NCBI GenBank assembly: GCA_000209465.1
Contig: GL890586.1
Location: 116,778 to 180,777 of the forward strand
Length of the DNA stretch: 64,000 nt
Reading direction: 5' to 3'
From: Lachnospiraceae oral taxon 107 str. F0167
GTDB taxonomy: Bacteria > Bacillota > Clostridia > Lachnospirales > Lachnospiraceae
Shown: positions 1 to 8,493 of the stretch, one piece after another
Position numbering within the stretch: the stretch's first letter is position 1
Layout of the letters: every line of letters starts with the position of its first letter
Position numbers and translations under genes: made by a program
Notes under the pieces: model-generated
Database searches by the model: none
What the model saw: the letters and a program-made list of their open reading frames with translations, nothing else
What the model was told of the DNA's origin: nothing

Positions 1-2
1 CT

Positions 3-1127
3 ACAAGGGTAAGCGAAAAAGCAATAGAAATAATGCTAAAGACCATGAGAGAGGACTATGCAAATACAAGTGCAAAACATATAAAGGGTGTAGATGCCGA
101 AAAATATGTAAAAGATGTGGCAGATATAATAGCAAAGACTCTAAAGGTGAAAAAGAGTGAGATAATCTTTACATCAGGAGGTACCGAGTCCAATAATCTG
201 GCTATAATAGGTACCGCCATGGCAAGGAAAAGATATGGAAATCATATTATAATATCGGGTATTGAACATCCGGCTGTATACAGACCTGCCGAGTTTTTGA
301 TGGAGCAGGGCTTTGAAGTAACCATACTTCCCGTAAATGCCGAGGGAGCGGTGGATCTTGAAGTATTAAAATCAAGCTTGAGAGATGATACTGTTTTAGT
401 TTCCGTGATGTATGTAAATAATGAAATAGGAGCTATAGAACCTGTAGATGAGATTTCAAGGATAATAAAGGCTAAGAATAAGGATATATTATTTCATGTA
501 GATGCCATACAGGCTTATACCAAGTTTAAAATCACACCGAAGACACAGGGAATTGATATGCTTTCAGCATCAGGTCATAAATTTCATGGACCTAAGGGAG
601 TGGGATTTTTATACATTGACAGCAGTGTAAAGATAAATCCTATAATCTTTGGAGGTGGTCATCAAAGAGGAATGAGAAGCGGAACATTAAATACCACAGG
701 AATTGCCGGAATGGGAGTTGCCGCAAAGGAAGCCTATGATGATTTTGAGAAAAAAATAAAGAATATAGTTGATTTAAAATATTATCTTATGGATAATCTT
801 GAAAAAATAGAAGGTGCCGTATTAAATACAAAAAGAGGTGAAAACTTTGCACCGCAGATAATCAGTGTATCTTTTGAAGATATACGTGCGGAGGTTTTAT
901 TACATGCCTTGGAGGATAGAGGGATATATGTATCAAGCGGTTCAGCCTGTTCCTCAAATCATCCGGGGATATCAGGCACATTAAAGGCTATAGGGTTAAG
1001 AGAGGATTTATTGGATTCTACAATAAGGATTTCTTTATCGGAGCTTAACAATAGGGAAGAGGCTGATTATTTTTTAAAGAACTTAGTGGAGCTTTTGCCG
1101 CTTCTTAGAAAATTTGTGAGGAAATAA
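3..1127 (+). CDS. Cysteine desulfurase (NifS/IscS-like), 5' end outside window
   Basis: PLP-dependent enzyme that takes sulfur from L-cysteine as an enzyme persulfide. The reading frame is already open at base 3 and reads TRVSEKAIEI before the first internal ATG at 33, which matches the usual NifS N-terminus, so the true start lies upstream and only about ten to twenty residues are missing. Visible landmarks are the TSGGTESNN cofactor loop, the PLP lysine in SGHKFHGPKG and the catalytic cysteine in SSGSACSS. The stop overlaps the thiI start by one base (TAATG). As with NifZ-ThiI of Bacillus subtilis, it is probably the dedicated sulfur donor for ThiI; a separate SufS occurs at 20 kb. Confidence 0.95.
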   Translation, partial: TRVSEKAIEIMLKTMREDYANTSAKHIKGVDAEKYVKDVADIIAKTLKVKKSEIIFTSGGTESNNLAIIGTAMARKRYGNHIIISGIEHPAVYRPAEFLMEQGFEVTILPVNAEGAVDLEVLKSSLRDDTVLVSVMYVNNEIGAIEPVDEISRIIKAKNKDILFHVDAIQAYTKFKITPKTQGIDMLSASGHKFHGPKGVGFLYIDSSVKINPIIFGGGHQRGMRSGTLNTTGIAGMGVAAKEAYDDFEKKIKNIVDLKYYLMDNLEKIEGAVLNTKRGENFAPQIISVSFEDIRAEVLLHALEDRGIYVSSGSACSSNHPGISGTLKAIGLREDLLDSTIRISLSELNNREEADYFLKNLVELLPLLRKFVRK

Positions 1128-2311
1128 TGAAATACAAATCATTTTTAATTAAATATGGAGAGATAGGCGTAAAGGGAAAGAACAGATATATGTTTGAAGA
1201 CGCCTTGATGAAGCAGATAAGAACCACATTAAAAGAGGTTGAAGGTAAATTTATCGTATCCAAGGAACTGGGAAGAATCTATGTGGATATGGAAGGTGAA
1301 TACGACTATGATGAGGTAATTGACAGGCTTAGTAAGGTCTTTGGCATAGTCGGTATCTGCCCAATGGTAAGAATAGAATCAAAGGACTATGAAAACCTGA
1401 AAAAGCGGGTGGTGGAATATGTGGACGAAGTATACCCGGATAAGAATTTCACCTTCAAAGTGGATACGAGAAGAGCGGATAAAAGCTTTCCGGGAACTTC
1501 GGAGAGTATAAATGCAGAGCTTGGAGAAGTGATTTTAAATACCTTTCCTGAAATAAAGGTAAATGTCAGAAAACCTGATGTACTTATAAAGGTGGAAATA
1601 AGAACATATATAAATATATATTCTGTGGAAATACCTGGCCCCGGCGGAATGCCTATCGGTACAAACGGCAGAGCTATGCTCTTACTCTCAGGAGGTATAG
1701 ACTCGCCTGTAGCAGGTTATATGATTGCTAAAAGAGGTGTAAGGGTGGAGGCTGTATATTTCCATGCTCCGCCATATACATCGGAAAGAGCCAAGATAAA
1801 AGTAATAGAGCTTGCACAACTGGTTTCAAAGTATACCGGACCTGTGAATCTGCATATAATCAATTTTACAGATATTCAATTGGCAATATATGAGAACTGT
1901 CCACATGATGAGCTTACCATCATTATGAGAAGATATATGATGAAAATAGCGGAAAAGATAGCTGTAGATAATGGGGATCAGGCGCTTATTACGGGAGAGA
2001 GTATCGGACAGGTGGCATCTCAGACCATTCAATCACTTCTTACTACAGATGCTGCGGCGACATTGCCTGTATTCAGACCTCTTATAGGATTTGACAAGCA
2101 GGAGATAGTGGAAATTTCGGAAAAAATAGGCACTTATGAAACATCCATACAGCCTTATGAGGATTGCTGTACCATATTTGTGGCAAAACATCCGGTGACC
2201 AGACCTGTTTTGGAAGATATAGAAAAGTCTGAAATAAAGCTTGAGGGAATTATAGAAGAACTTATAGAAAAAGCTTTGGAAACCAAGGAAAGGATTCTGG
2301 TAAAAGCATAA
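1127..2311 (+). CDS. thiI: tRNA 4-thiouridine synthase ThiI
   Basis: Thiolates uridine 8 of tRNA and in many bacteria also serves thiamine thiazole synthesis. The 394-residue protein has an N-terminal ferredoxin-like/THUMP region (about 1-165), then an ATP pyrophosphatase domain with the PP-loop LLSGGIDSPVAG near residues 186-197. It ends without the C-terminal rhodanese domain of E. coli ThiI, as is normal in Firmicutes, so sulfur must come from a partner desulfurase, presumably the gene it overlaps by one base. A YEDCC cysteine pair lies near residue 345. Start ATG 1127 is fixed by translational coupling. Confidence 0.96.
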   Translation: MKYKSFLIKYGEIGVKGKNRYMFEDALMKQIRTTLKEVEGKFIVSKELGRIYVDMEGEYDYDEVIDRLSKVFGIVGICPMVRIESKDYENLKKRVVEYVDEVYPDKNFTFKVDTRRADKSFPGTSESINAELGEVILNTFPEIKVNVRKPDVLIKVEIRTYINIYSVEIPGPGGMPIGTNGRAMLLLSGGIDSPVAGYMIAKRGVRVEAVYFHAPPYTSERAKIKVIELAQLVSKYTGPVNLHIINFTDIQLAIYENCPHDELTIIMRRYMMKIAEKIAVDNGDQALITGESIGQVASQTIQSLLTTDAAATLPVFRPLIGFDKQEIVEISEKIGTYETSIQPYEDCCTIFVAKHPVTRPVLEDIEKSEIKLEGIIEELIEKALETKERILVKA

Positions 2312-2350
2312 AAAAAGGTCTGGCAGGTTTTCCTGTCAGACTAAAAAAAT
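2311..2350 (-). terminator. Intrinsic terminator of the HPr-like gene
   Basis: A 10-bp stem with one G-T pair (2318-2327 with 2332-2341) and a TTTT loop. On the minus strand the stem is followed by a run of six T, so it terminates the gene at 2352-2585. The plus side has only A after the stem, so thiI transcription is not obviously terminated here. Confidence 0.75.
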
Positions 2351-2351
2351 C

Positions 2352-2585
2352 TTATTTGATGATATATGGAGAGAGTGCCTCAAGTATCTGCTCTACATTA
2401 TCCTCGGCATGAATATTAAGATCGATAGGCTTTGATAAGTCCAAGCTGAAGATACCCATTATTGATTTTGCATCTATAACATATCTTCCTGAAACTAAGT
2501 CAAAGTCCACATCGTACTTAGCTAATTCATTTACAAATGACTTTACTTTGTCAATGGAATTAAGGGAAATTTGAACTGTTTTCAT
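2352..2585 (-). CDS. HPr-like protein lacking the phospho-histidine
   Basis: A 77-residue protein whose second half, with KSIMGIFSLDLSKP, matches the region around regulatory Ser46 of HPr-family PTS carrier proteins. The N-terminal GxHARPA motif that carries the phospho-acceptor His15 is absent, so it should not act as a normal PTS phosphocarrier. The start is ATG 2585, because GGAGG lies 6 bases upstream; the next upstream ATG (2597) directly abuts that SD and would encode it. It is a single gene on the minus strand, divergent from mtaB, with its own terminator. Such HPr-fold proteins are common in Lachnospiraceae; their role is unknown to me. Confidence 0.7.
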   Translation of the reverse strand: MKTVQISLNSIDKVKSFVNELAKYDVDFDLVSGRYVIDAKSIMGIFSLDLSKPIDLNIHAEDNVEQILEALSPYIIK

Positions 2586-2718
2586 ATAATCCTCCATGTT
2601 AAAAAAATTGTAATAAATGACACAGATACTTTACGTATTTGTACATTTAAAGCTATCTATATCCTATATAAAATTTTTAGTAAAGTCAATGACATTTGAT
2701 AATTAGAAAGGATTTTTT

Positions 2719-4092
2719 ATGAAAACGGTTGCTTTTCATACATTAGGCTGTAAGGTAAATACATATGAAACCGAGGCTATGCAGCAGCTGATGGAGAACG
2801 CAGGATATAAATGCGTTGAGTTTGGTGAAAGAGCAGATGTTTATATAATCAATACTTGTTCGGTAACAAATATCGCAGACAGAAAATCAAGACAGATGTT
2901 GCACAGAGCCAGAAAAATGAATGAGGATGCTATAGTGGTGGCGGCAGGATGCTATGTGGAGTCTGCAAAAAATAAGATAGATGAAGATTTAAGTATTGAT
3001 ATAATAGTCGGAAATAATAATAAAAATGAAATAGTAAATATAATAAATGAGTTTTTACAAAATAAAAGTGAAAATAAATTTATTATTGATATAAATAAAG
3101 AAACCGAATATGAAGAATTTCATATAAGAAAAATAAATGATCATACCAGAGCATTTATAAAGGTGCAAGACGGATGCAATCAATTCTGTTCATACTGTAT
3201 TATTCCTTTTACAAGAGGCAGAGTAAGAAGCAGGAAGATGGAAAATATAATGGAAGAGGTAAGAAATCTTGCGGCTTCAGGATATAAGGAGATAGTTCTT
3301 ACAGGAATACATCTCTCATCCTATGGTTTGGATTTTTTGGATGAATCCTATAATAAAAGGATGGAAAAGCTTACAAATACCTGTGAGAGTGATGAGGAAT
3401 TTGTCACAAAAAACGATCTTCTTTGTTTAATAGAAAATATAGCAGGTATAGACGGAGTGGAGAGGGTTCGTATAGGTTCGCTTGAACCAAGAATTATAAA
3501 GGAAAACTTTATTAAAAGCTTAAGTAAAATAGAGAAGTTTTGTCCGCATTTTCATCTGAGTTTGCAGAGCGGATGTGATAAAACATTAAAGAGTATGAAC
3601 AGAAAATATACTGCGGATGAATTCTTTGAGGGAGTGAAGCTTATCAGAAAATACTTTGATTCACCGGCTGTTACCACAGATATTATTGTAGGTTTCCCCG
3701 GAGAAACAAAGAAGGATTTTGAAGAGAGCAAAAAGTTTGTAGAAAAGGTAAAATTTTATGAAACCCATATTTTCCCTTATTCCATAAGAGAGGGAACTAA
3801 GGCTGCAAATATGCCTCAGGTGGACGGAAATGAAAAGGTAAAGCGGGCAAATATTTTAAATGAAATAAATATAAACAATCAAAAAGAGTTTAAAAGTTCA
3901 AGAATCGGCAAGGAAGATGAGTTGCTTTGTGAGGAGATATTTATAAAAGACGGTGTTGAATATTTCACAGGTTACACAAAGGAGTATATAAAGGTCGCTG
4001 TTTTAAACAGTGATTACAGTACCAATGATATAATAAGAGGCAGGATAACAGGATTTTTGACAGATGAAATATTATTGCTGGAAAACAGCTGA
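2719..4092 (+). CDS. mtaB: tRNA t6A37 methylthiotransferase MtaB
   Basis: Radical-SAM enzyme that converts N6-threonylcarbamoyladenosine at tRNA position 37 to its 2-methylthio form. The N-terminal UPF0004 domain carries the three auxiliary-cluster cysteines C11 (HTLGCKVNTYE), C47 and C78. The radical-SAM motif CNQFCSYC provides C153, C157 and C160. A TRAM-like tail ends the 457-residue protein. The signature HTLGCKVN separates it from MiaB and RimO. The start is ATG 2719 behind GAAAGGA. It is a monocistronic-looking gene between a divergent HPr-like gene and ireB. Confidence 0.94.
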   Translation: MKTVAFHTLGCKVNTYETEAMQQLMENAGYKCVEFGERADVYIINTCSVTNIADRKSRQMLHRARKMNEDAIVVAAGCYVESAKNKIDEDLSIDIIVGNNNKNEIVNIINEFLQNKSENKFIIDINKETEYEEFHIRKINDHTRAFIKVQDGCNQFCSYCIIPFTRGRVRSRKMENIMEEVRNLAASGYKEIVLTGIHLSSYGLDFLDESYNKRMEKLTNTCESDEEFVTKNDLLCLIENIAGIDGVERVRIGSLEPRIIKENFIKSLSKIEKFCPHFHLSLQSGCDKTLKSMNRKYTADEFFEGVKLIRKYFDSPAVTTDIIVGFPGETKKDFEESKKFVEKVKFYETHIFPYSIREGTKAANMPQVDGNEKVKRANILNEININNQKEFKSSRIGKEDELLCEEIFIKDGVEYFTGYTKEYIKVAVLNSDYSTNDIIRGRITGFLTDEILLLENS

Positions 4093-4197
4093 TTTTATAG
4101 GAACTTAGGAGAGATAAATTTATAATATAAAAATAATATTGCAATATGACCTTAAATCGTATAAAATTAAGTTTATTAGAAAAGGAAGCGTGATGAT

Positions 4198-4455
4198 ATG
4201 GATGTTCAAAATACACAATATTTTAGGGCAGTACAAGAAAATAAGATGGATGTAAATGAAGTATTGAAGCTTGTGTATGAAGCTTTGACAGAAAAGGGAT
4301 ATAATCCGTTGAATCAGATAGTTGGCTATGTGATGTCAGGAGATCCGACATATATCACGAGCCATAAGAGTGCAAGAAGTCTTATCATGAAGGTAGAGCG
4401 TGATGAGATAGTTGAAGAGTTGTTAAAAACCTATATTGACAAGAATTTCAGTTAA
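4198..4455 (+). CDS. ireB: IreB family regulatory phosphoprotein (UPF0297)
   Basis: An 85-residue protein of the IreB/YrzL family. In Enterococcus IreB is a substrate of the Ser/Thr kinase IreK and tunes cephalosporin tolerance. Family hallmarks are the central [13 protein letters not shown] and the following [14 protein letters not shown] motifs. It precedes ruvX and a DUF1292 gene, the same order as yrzL-yrrK-yrzB in Bacillus. The SD is GGAAG, 7-8 bases before ATG 4198. An 8-bp perfect palindrome (TTAAGATA/TATCTTAA, 4462-4478) follows the stop. Confidence 0.93.
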   Translation: MDVQNTQYFRAVQENKMDVNEVLKLVYEALTEKGYNPLNQIVGYVMSGDPTYITSHKSARSLIMKVERDEIVEELLKTYIDKNFS

Positions 4456-4552
4456 ACTTTTTTAAGATATTATCTTAACAAGCCGCGTGATGGACCTTCT
4501 GAGGCTGGGTCATACAATAAAACATATTTAGCAGTATGGGATAAAATGTATG

Positions 4553-4585
4553 AGGAAGTTTGCTTGACGGTGGACTTCTTTTTAC
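4553..4585 (+). terminator. Possible weak terminator between ireB and ruvX
   Basis: A 7-bp stem (4553-4559 with 4574-4580, one G-T pair) closes a 14-base loop and runs into TTTTT. It is a weak structure that may reduce rather than stop transcription from ireB into ruvX. The rest of the 150-base gap (4456-4603) shows no gene. Confidence 0.35.
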
Positions 4586-4609
4586 AGTATTGAAAGTTTA
4601 GAGGTGAAT

Positions 4610-5041
4610 TTGAAAGAAAGAATCATGGGACTTGATTATGGTTCAAAGACTATAGGTGTTGCTATAAGTGATGCTTTGGGACTTACAGCACAGCCTCTTG
4701 AGACCATTGAGAGAAGTGGAGAAAACAAGCTTAGAAGATCTTTGGCAAGAATTGCCGAGATAGTAAGAGAAAAGGATATTAAAAAGATAGTGGTGGGGCT
4801 TCCTATAAATATGGACGGAAGAAGCGGAGAGAGAGCCGCTCTTACTTTGGAATTTGTAGAAAAGCTTAAATTAAGAGTGGATATACCCATTGTGATGCAG
4901 GATGAGAGACTTACAACAGTGGAAGCGGATGAGATACTTGATGAATCGGGAGTAAAAAAGCAGGATAGAAAACAGTTTATAGACCAAATAGCAGCAGGTA
5001 TTATTTTAAAAGAATATATGGAGAAGGAAAATGGAAAATAA
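4610..5041 (+). CDS. ruvX: Putative Holliday junction resolvase / pre-16S rRNA nuclease RuvX (YqgF)
   Basis: RNase H-fold nuclease family essential in many bacteria, implicated in 16S rRNA 5' maturation. Family motifs are MGLDYGSKTIGVAIS (first catalytic Asp), GLPINMDG and MQDERLTT. The start is uncertain: GTG 4604 lies inside the SD GAGGTGA, TTG 4610 has a sensible spacing and is chosen here, and ATG 4625 would begin exactly at the conserved MGLDYG. It overlaps the downstream DUF1292 gene by 11 bases, indicating translational coupling. Confidence 0.92.
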   Translation: MKERIMGLDYGSKTIGVAISDALGLTAQPLETIERSGENKLRRSLARIAEIVREKDIKKIVVGLPINMDGRSGERAALTLEFVEKLKLRVDIPIVMQDERLTTVEADEILDESGVKKQDRKQFIDQIAAGIILKEYMEKENGK

Positions 5042-5303
5042 CAATATATCTTTCTTATCGGAGGATGGAGAAAATATTGAATTAAATATAATTGAAGAAA
5101 CCAAGTTAAACGGAGTCAGTTATATACTTGTAACAGACAGCATCGAAGATGAGAATGGCGAATGCTATATTATGAAGGATATTTCCGCCAAGGAGGATGA
5201 AGAGGCGAATTTTATCTTTGTAGAGGACGACAAAGAGCTCAATGCGGTATTTGAAATATTTGAAAAGATGATGAATGGTGAAGATGTAGAAATCACAAGA
5301 TGA
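5031..5303 (+). CDS. DUF1292 domain protein (YrzB-like)
   Basis: A 90-residue acidic protein of the DUF1292 family. Residues 5-62 show the characteristic beta pattern with EDGENIELNII, YILVTDS and a CYIMKD segment. Its place after ireB and ruvX is the conserved Firmicutes arrangement. Function is unknown. Start ATG 5031 lies inside the ruvX tail behind GGAGAAGG. Confidence 0.9.
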   Translation: MENNNISFLSEDGENIELNIIEETKLNGVSYILVTDSIEDENGECYIMKDISAKEDEEANFIFVEDDKELNAVFEIFEKMMNGEDVEITR

Positions 5304-5343
5304 TCTATATGTGAATATATTTAAGATTGGAAAGGAATAAGAT

Positions 5344-7458
5344 TTGAACGAGAACGAAAAAAATCCGTTGCTGAATATGCAAAGGATAAGACAGGAAAGC
5401 AAGGAACTTATTGAAGCCGGTGCAAATGAACTGAGTGATATTGTTCCGGAAAAGAAAGTAAAAAAAGAAAAAACGGTAAATGCAAGATTAAAGCATGAAC
5501 AGGGTAATAAAAAGACTACAGGGCAGAAAAAAAGTACCGCTAAGGAAAAGAGCGTTGAAGCTGGTACAAAAGCTGTAGAAGAGAGTAAAGCGGCTGATAC
5601 TAAGACAGTAAAAAAGACAGCTGCAAAAAAAACAAAAGTTTCGGATACAAAAAAGGAAACTTTAGAAACAAAGGCTGAGGCTGAAACAAAAAAGACAAAG
5701 GCAAGATATGTAGGACCGGCAGACAAGAATGTACCGTCTTTGGCAGAGCAGGTATCAAGTATTCTCATGGAGAATAAAAAGAAAAGAGGCAGAACCAAGA
5801 AGGCGGCTAAAAAGGTGAAAATCATACCGCTGGGTGGACTTGAGCAGATAGGTATGAATATCACGGCATTTGAATATGATGACAGCATAATAGTTGTGGA
5901 CTGCGGATTGGCATTCCCGAGTGATGACATGCTTGGAATTGATTTGGTAATTCCCGATATCACATATTTGAAGGACAATTATCTTAAGGTAAAGGGATTT
6001 TGTATAACACATGGTCATGAGGACCATATAGGTGCACTGCCTTATATTTTAAAACAGCTGAATGTACCTGTGTACGGCACAAGACTTACCTGTGCGCTTA
6101 TTGAAAAGAAATTAAAGGAACATCAGATAGAAGACAGTGCAAAGCTTAATATAGTAAAATATGGAGATAATGTAAGTCTGGGAGATTTTAAGGTTGAGTT
6201 TGTAAAGACCAATCACTCTATTGCGGATGCGGCATCTTTAGCTATATTTACACCGGCAGGTACTATATTCCATACCGGAGATTTTAAGGTGGACTATACA
6301 CCTGTATTCGGAGATCCGGCGGACCTTGGAAGGATGGCTGAAATAGGTAAGGCAGGTTGTCTTGCAATGCTCTCAGACTCCACAAATGCCACAAGACCGG
6401 GCTTTACCATGTCTGAAAAGACTGTAGGAAAGACATTTGATCTTATATTTGCGGAGCATAGAGACAGTAGAATTATAGTTGCCACTTTTGCCTCAAATGT
6501 GGACAGAGTGCAACAAATAATAAATACCGCATATAAATATGACAGGAAAGTGGTAGTGGAAGGCAGAAGTATGGTAAATGTTATCGGAACTGCCGCAGAC
6601 CTGGGATATATTGATATTCCTGAGGGTACACTTATAGATATTGACCATTTAAAGGATTATCCTCTTGAAAAGACTGTTATTATCACCACAGGAAGTCAGG
6701 GAGAGTCAATGGCTGCCCTTTCAAGAATGGCTTCATCCATACATAGAAAAGTGGAGATAGTGCCGGAAGATGTTATAATAATGAGTTCAACACCGATACC
6801 GGGAAATGAGAAGGCGGTTTCAAAGGTTATAAATGAGCTGTCTATGAAGGGTGCTGAGGTAATCTTTCAGGATACCCATGTATCCGGTCACGCTTGTCAG
6901 GAAGAAATAAAGCTTATGTATTCACTTTTAAAGCCGAAATTTGCACTTCCTGTGCATGGAGAGTACAGACATTTGATGGCAGGAAAGGGGCTTGCTGAGG
7001 CTGTAGGCATACCGAGTGAAAATGTACTTATAATGTCAAGCGGTGATGTGGTGGAACTTAGTGAGGATTCCTGTAAGATAACAGGTCATGTTGAAGCCGG
7101 AGGAGTGTTTGTAGACGGTCTCGGTGTAGGTGATGTAGGAAACATAGTGCTTCGTGACAGACAGAGTTTGTCACAAAATGGTATAATAATAGTGGCAATG
7201 AGCCTTGAACATGGAACCAACAGACTTCTTTCAGGTCCGGATATAGTATCCAGAGGATTTGTATATGTAAGAGAGTCCACGGATTTGATGAATGAAGCGA
7301 GTGCGGTCGTGAGAGAGGCTGTTGCGGATTGTCTTCATGCAAGAATCACAGACTGGTCAAAAATAAAGAATGTTGTAAGAGATTCTTTGAGCGAGTTTTT
7401 GTGGAAGAGGATGAAGAGAAATCCTGTGATATTGCCGATAATAATGGAGATACATTGA
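5344..7458 (+). CDS. rnj: Ribonuclease J
   Basis: A metallo-beta-lactamase/beta-CASP ribonuclease with 5'-3' exonuclease and endonuclease activity in mRNA decay and rRNA processing. The 704-residue protein starts with a low-complexity Lys/Ala/Glu/Thr-rich extension of about 150 residues, typical of Lachnospiraceae orthologues. The catalytic core then begins at VKIIPLGGLEQIGMN. The metal motif HGHEDH spans residues 223-228, and further motifs include SDSTNA, the FASNVDR beta-CASP segment and VHGEYRH. The start is TTG 5344, 5 to 8 bases after AAAGGA. The reversed Lys-rich repeat makes a spurious 290-codon antisense ORF. Confidence 0.95.
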   Translation: MNENEKNPLLNMQRIRQESKELIEAGANELSDIVPEKKVKKEKTVNARLKHEQGNKKTTGQKKSTAKEKSVEAGTKAVEESKAADTKTVKKTAAKKTKVSDTKKETLETKAEAETKKTKARYVGPADKNVPSLAEQVSSILMENKKKRGRTKKAAKKVKIIPLGGLEQIGMNITAFEYDDSIIVVDCGLAFPSDDMLGIDLVIPDITYLKDNYLKVKGFCITHGHEDHIGALPYILKQLNVPVYGTRLTCALIEKKLKEHQIEDSAKLNIVKYGDNVSLGDFKVEFVKTNHSIADAASLAIFTPAGTIFHTGDFKVDYTPVFGDPADLGRMAEIGKAGCLAMLSDSTNATRPGFTMSEKTVGKTFDLIFAEHRDSRIIVATFASNVDRVQQIINTAYKYDRKVVVEGRSMVNVIGTAADLGYIDIPEGTLIDIDHLKDYPLEKTVIITTGSQGESMAALSRMASSIHRKVEIVPEDVIIMSSTPIPGNEKAVSKVINELSMKGAEVIFQDTHVSGHACQEEIKLMYSLLKPKFALPVHGEYRHLMAGKGLAEAVGIPSENVLIMSSGDVVELSEDSCKITGHVEAGGVFVDGLGVGDVGNIVLRDRQSLSQNGIIIVAMSLEHGTNRLLSGPDIVSRGFVYVRESTDLMNEASAVVREAVADCLHARITDWSKIKNVVRDSLSEFLWKRMKRNPVILPIIMEIH

Positions 7459-7461
7459 TAA

Positions 7462-7860
7462 ATGAGCAAAGAAACTACATCAAATAAAACCAAAAAGAGA
7501 GTTGCTTCTTTTTTTGGAAGAATAGTGGTATATATTCTGGTGCTTGTATTGATTGCCGGTATACCTTTTGCTTATAAATTCGGGCATAGTGTATTCTATG
7601 CTTCGAGTGTCGATTCACCTCCGGGAAGAAATATACAGGTGAATGTAGCAGAGGGAATGAGTTTTGATAAATTGGCAGACACTCTATATGATAAGGGTGT
7701 TATAGAAAATAAATTTTCATTTGAAATACAGGCAAGATTTTTTGATATCAGAATGCATACAGGTGAATATACCTTTAATACCTCACAAACATCCAGAGAG
7801 ATACTGGAAATGATTGATGAAGGTGTTTTGGAGAAGAATATAAATGATAACAAATCCTAA
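7462..7860 (+). CDS. MltG-like (YceG) membrane protein lacking the catalytic domain
   Basis: A 132-residue protein with a basic cytoplasmic N-terminus, one membrane helix (about 20-38) and an extracytoplasmic domain. The latter resembles the N-terminal LysM-like part of the endolytic transglycosylase MltG (VNVAEGMSFDKLADTLYDKGVI, then HTGEYTF). Full MltG proteins run past 330 residues and carry a catalytic Glu further on, so no lytic activity is expected. It follows RNase J by 3 bases and overlaps trmR by 17. This stub-plus-methyltransferase arrangement looks like a stable small gene rather than a fresh truncation. Confidence 0.75.
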   Translation: MSKETTSNKTKKRVASFFGRIVVYILVLVLIAGIPFAYKFGHSVFYASSVDSPPGRNIQVNVAEGMSFDKLADTLYDKGVIENKFSFEIQARFFDIRMHTGEYTFNTSQTSREILEMIDEGVLEKNINDNKS

Positions 7861-8491
7861 GATTTTGGAATATCTGGATATTATTTCTCCGGTGAATTCA
7901 GAGCCTGTAGAAAAAGTAAGAGAAAAAGCGAGGGAAAATTATATCCCGATTATAAAAAGAGATACCGAAAATCTTTTAAAATTTGTTTTAAAAATGCAAA
8001 AGCCGGAGTCTATTTTAGAGATTGGCTGCGCTACAGGGTATTCAGCTATAGTTATGCTGGAAAATTCCGATGCGAATATAGTAACTATTGAAAAAATGCC
8101 TGAGAGAGTGGAAGAAGCTGTAAAAAATATTAAATATACCAATCTTACAAACAGAGCTAAAGTACTTGAGGGAGATGCAGGGGATATCCTTGAGAAACTG
8201 GTAAAAGAAAATGAAAAGTTTGATTTCATTTTTATGGATGCAGCCAAAGCACAGTATATTAACTGGCTGCCGACGGTAAAGGCTCTTTTGAAAGATAATG
8301 GAATGATTTTCTCAGATAATTGTTTGCAGGAGGGAGACTTATTAGAGTCTTCCTTTGCAATAAGAAAAAGAGATAAGACTATACATAAGAGAATGAGAGA
8401 ATATATTTATCTTCTTTTACATGATGAGACATTGGAATCATGGATATTTTCAATAGGAGATGGAGTTTTACTCAGCAAAAACAGGAGGTAA
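7844..8491 (+). CDS. trmR: tRNA 5-hydroxyuridine methyltransferase TrmR (O-methyltransferase family 3)
   Basis: Class I SAM-dependent O-methyltransferase. The SAM loop is ILEIGCATGYSA, the acidic loop is VTIEK and the metal-binding region is FIFMDAAKAQY with SDNCL downstream. In Bacillus subtilis the orthologue YrrM/TrmR converts ho5U34 to mo5U34 and is encoded next to the hydroxylation proteins YrrN/YrrO. Here the next gene is a U32 TrhP homologue, supporting the wobble-uridine role over a catechol methyltransferase role. The start overlaps the MltG-like gene by 17 bases. Confidence 0.85.
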   Translation: MITNPKILEYLDIISPVNSEPVEKVREKARENYIPIIKRDTENLLKFVLKMQKPESILEIGCATGYSAIVMLENSDANIVTIEKMPERVEEAVKNIKYTNLTNRAKVLEGDAGDILEKLVKENEKFDFIFMDAAKAQYINWLPTVKALLKDNGMIFSDNCLQEGDLLESSFAIRKRDKTIHKRMREYIYLLLHDETLESWIFSIGDGVLLSKNRR

Positions 8492-8493
8492 GC

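Noticed and set aside
5106..5978. 290-codon minus-strand ORF opposite RNase J
   Set aside because: It is the mirror of the Lys/Ala-rich extension, giving a Phe/Ser/Val-rich product with no SD and no recognisable domain.
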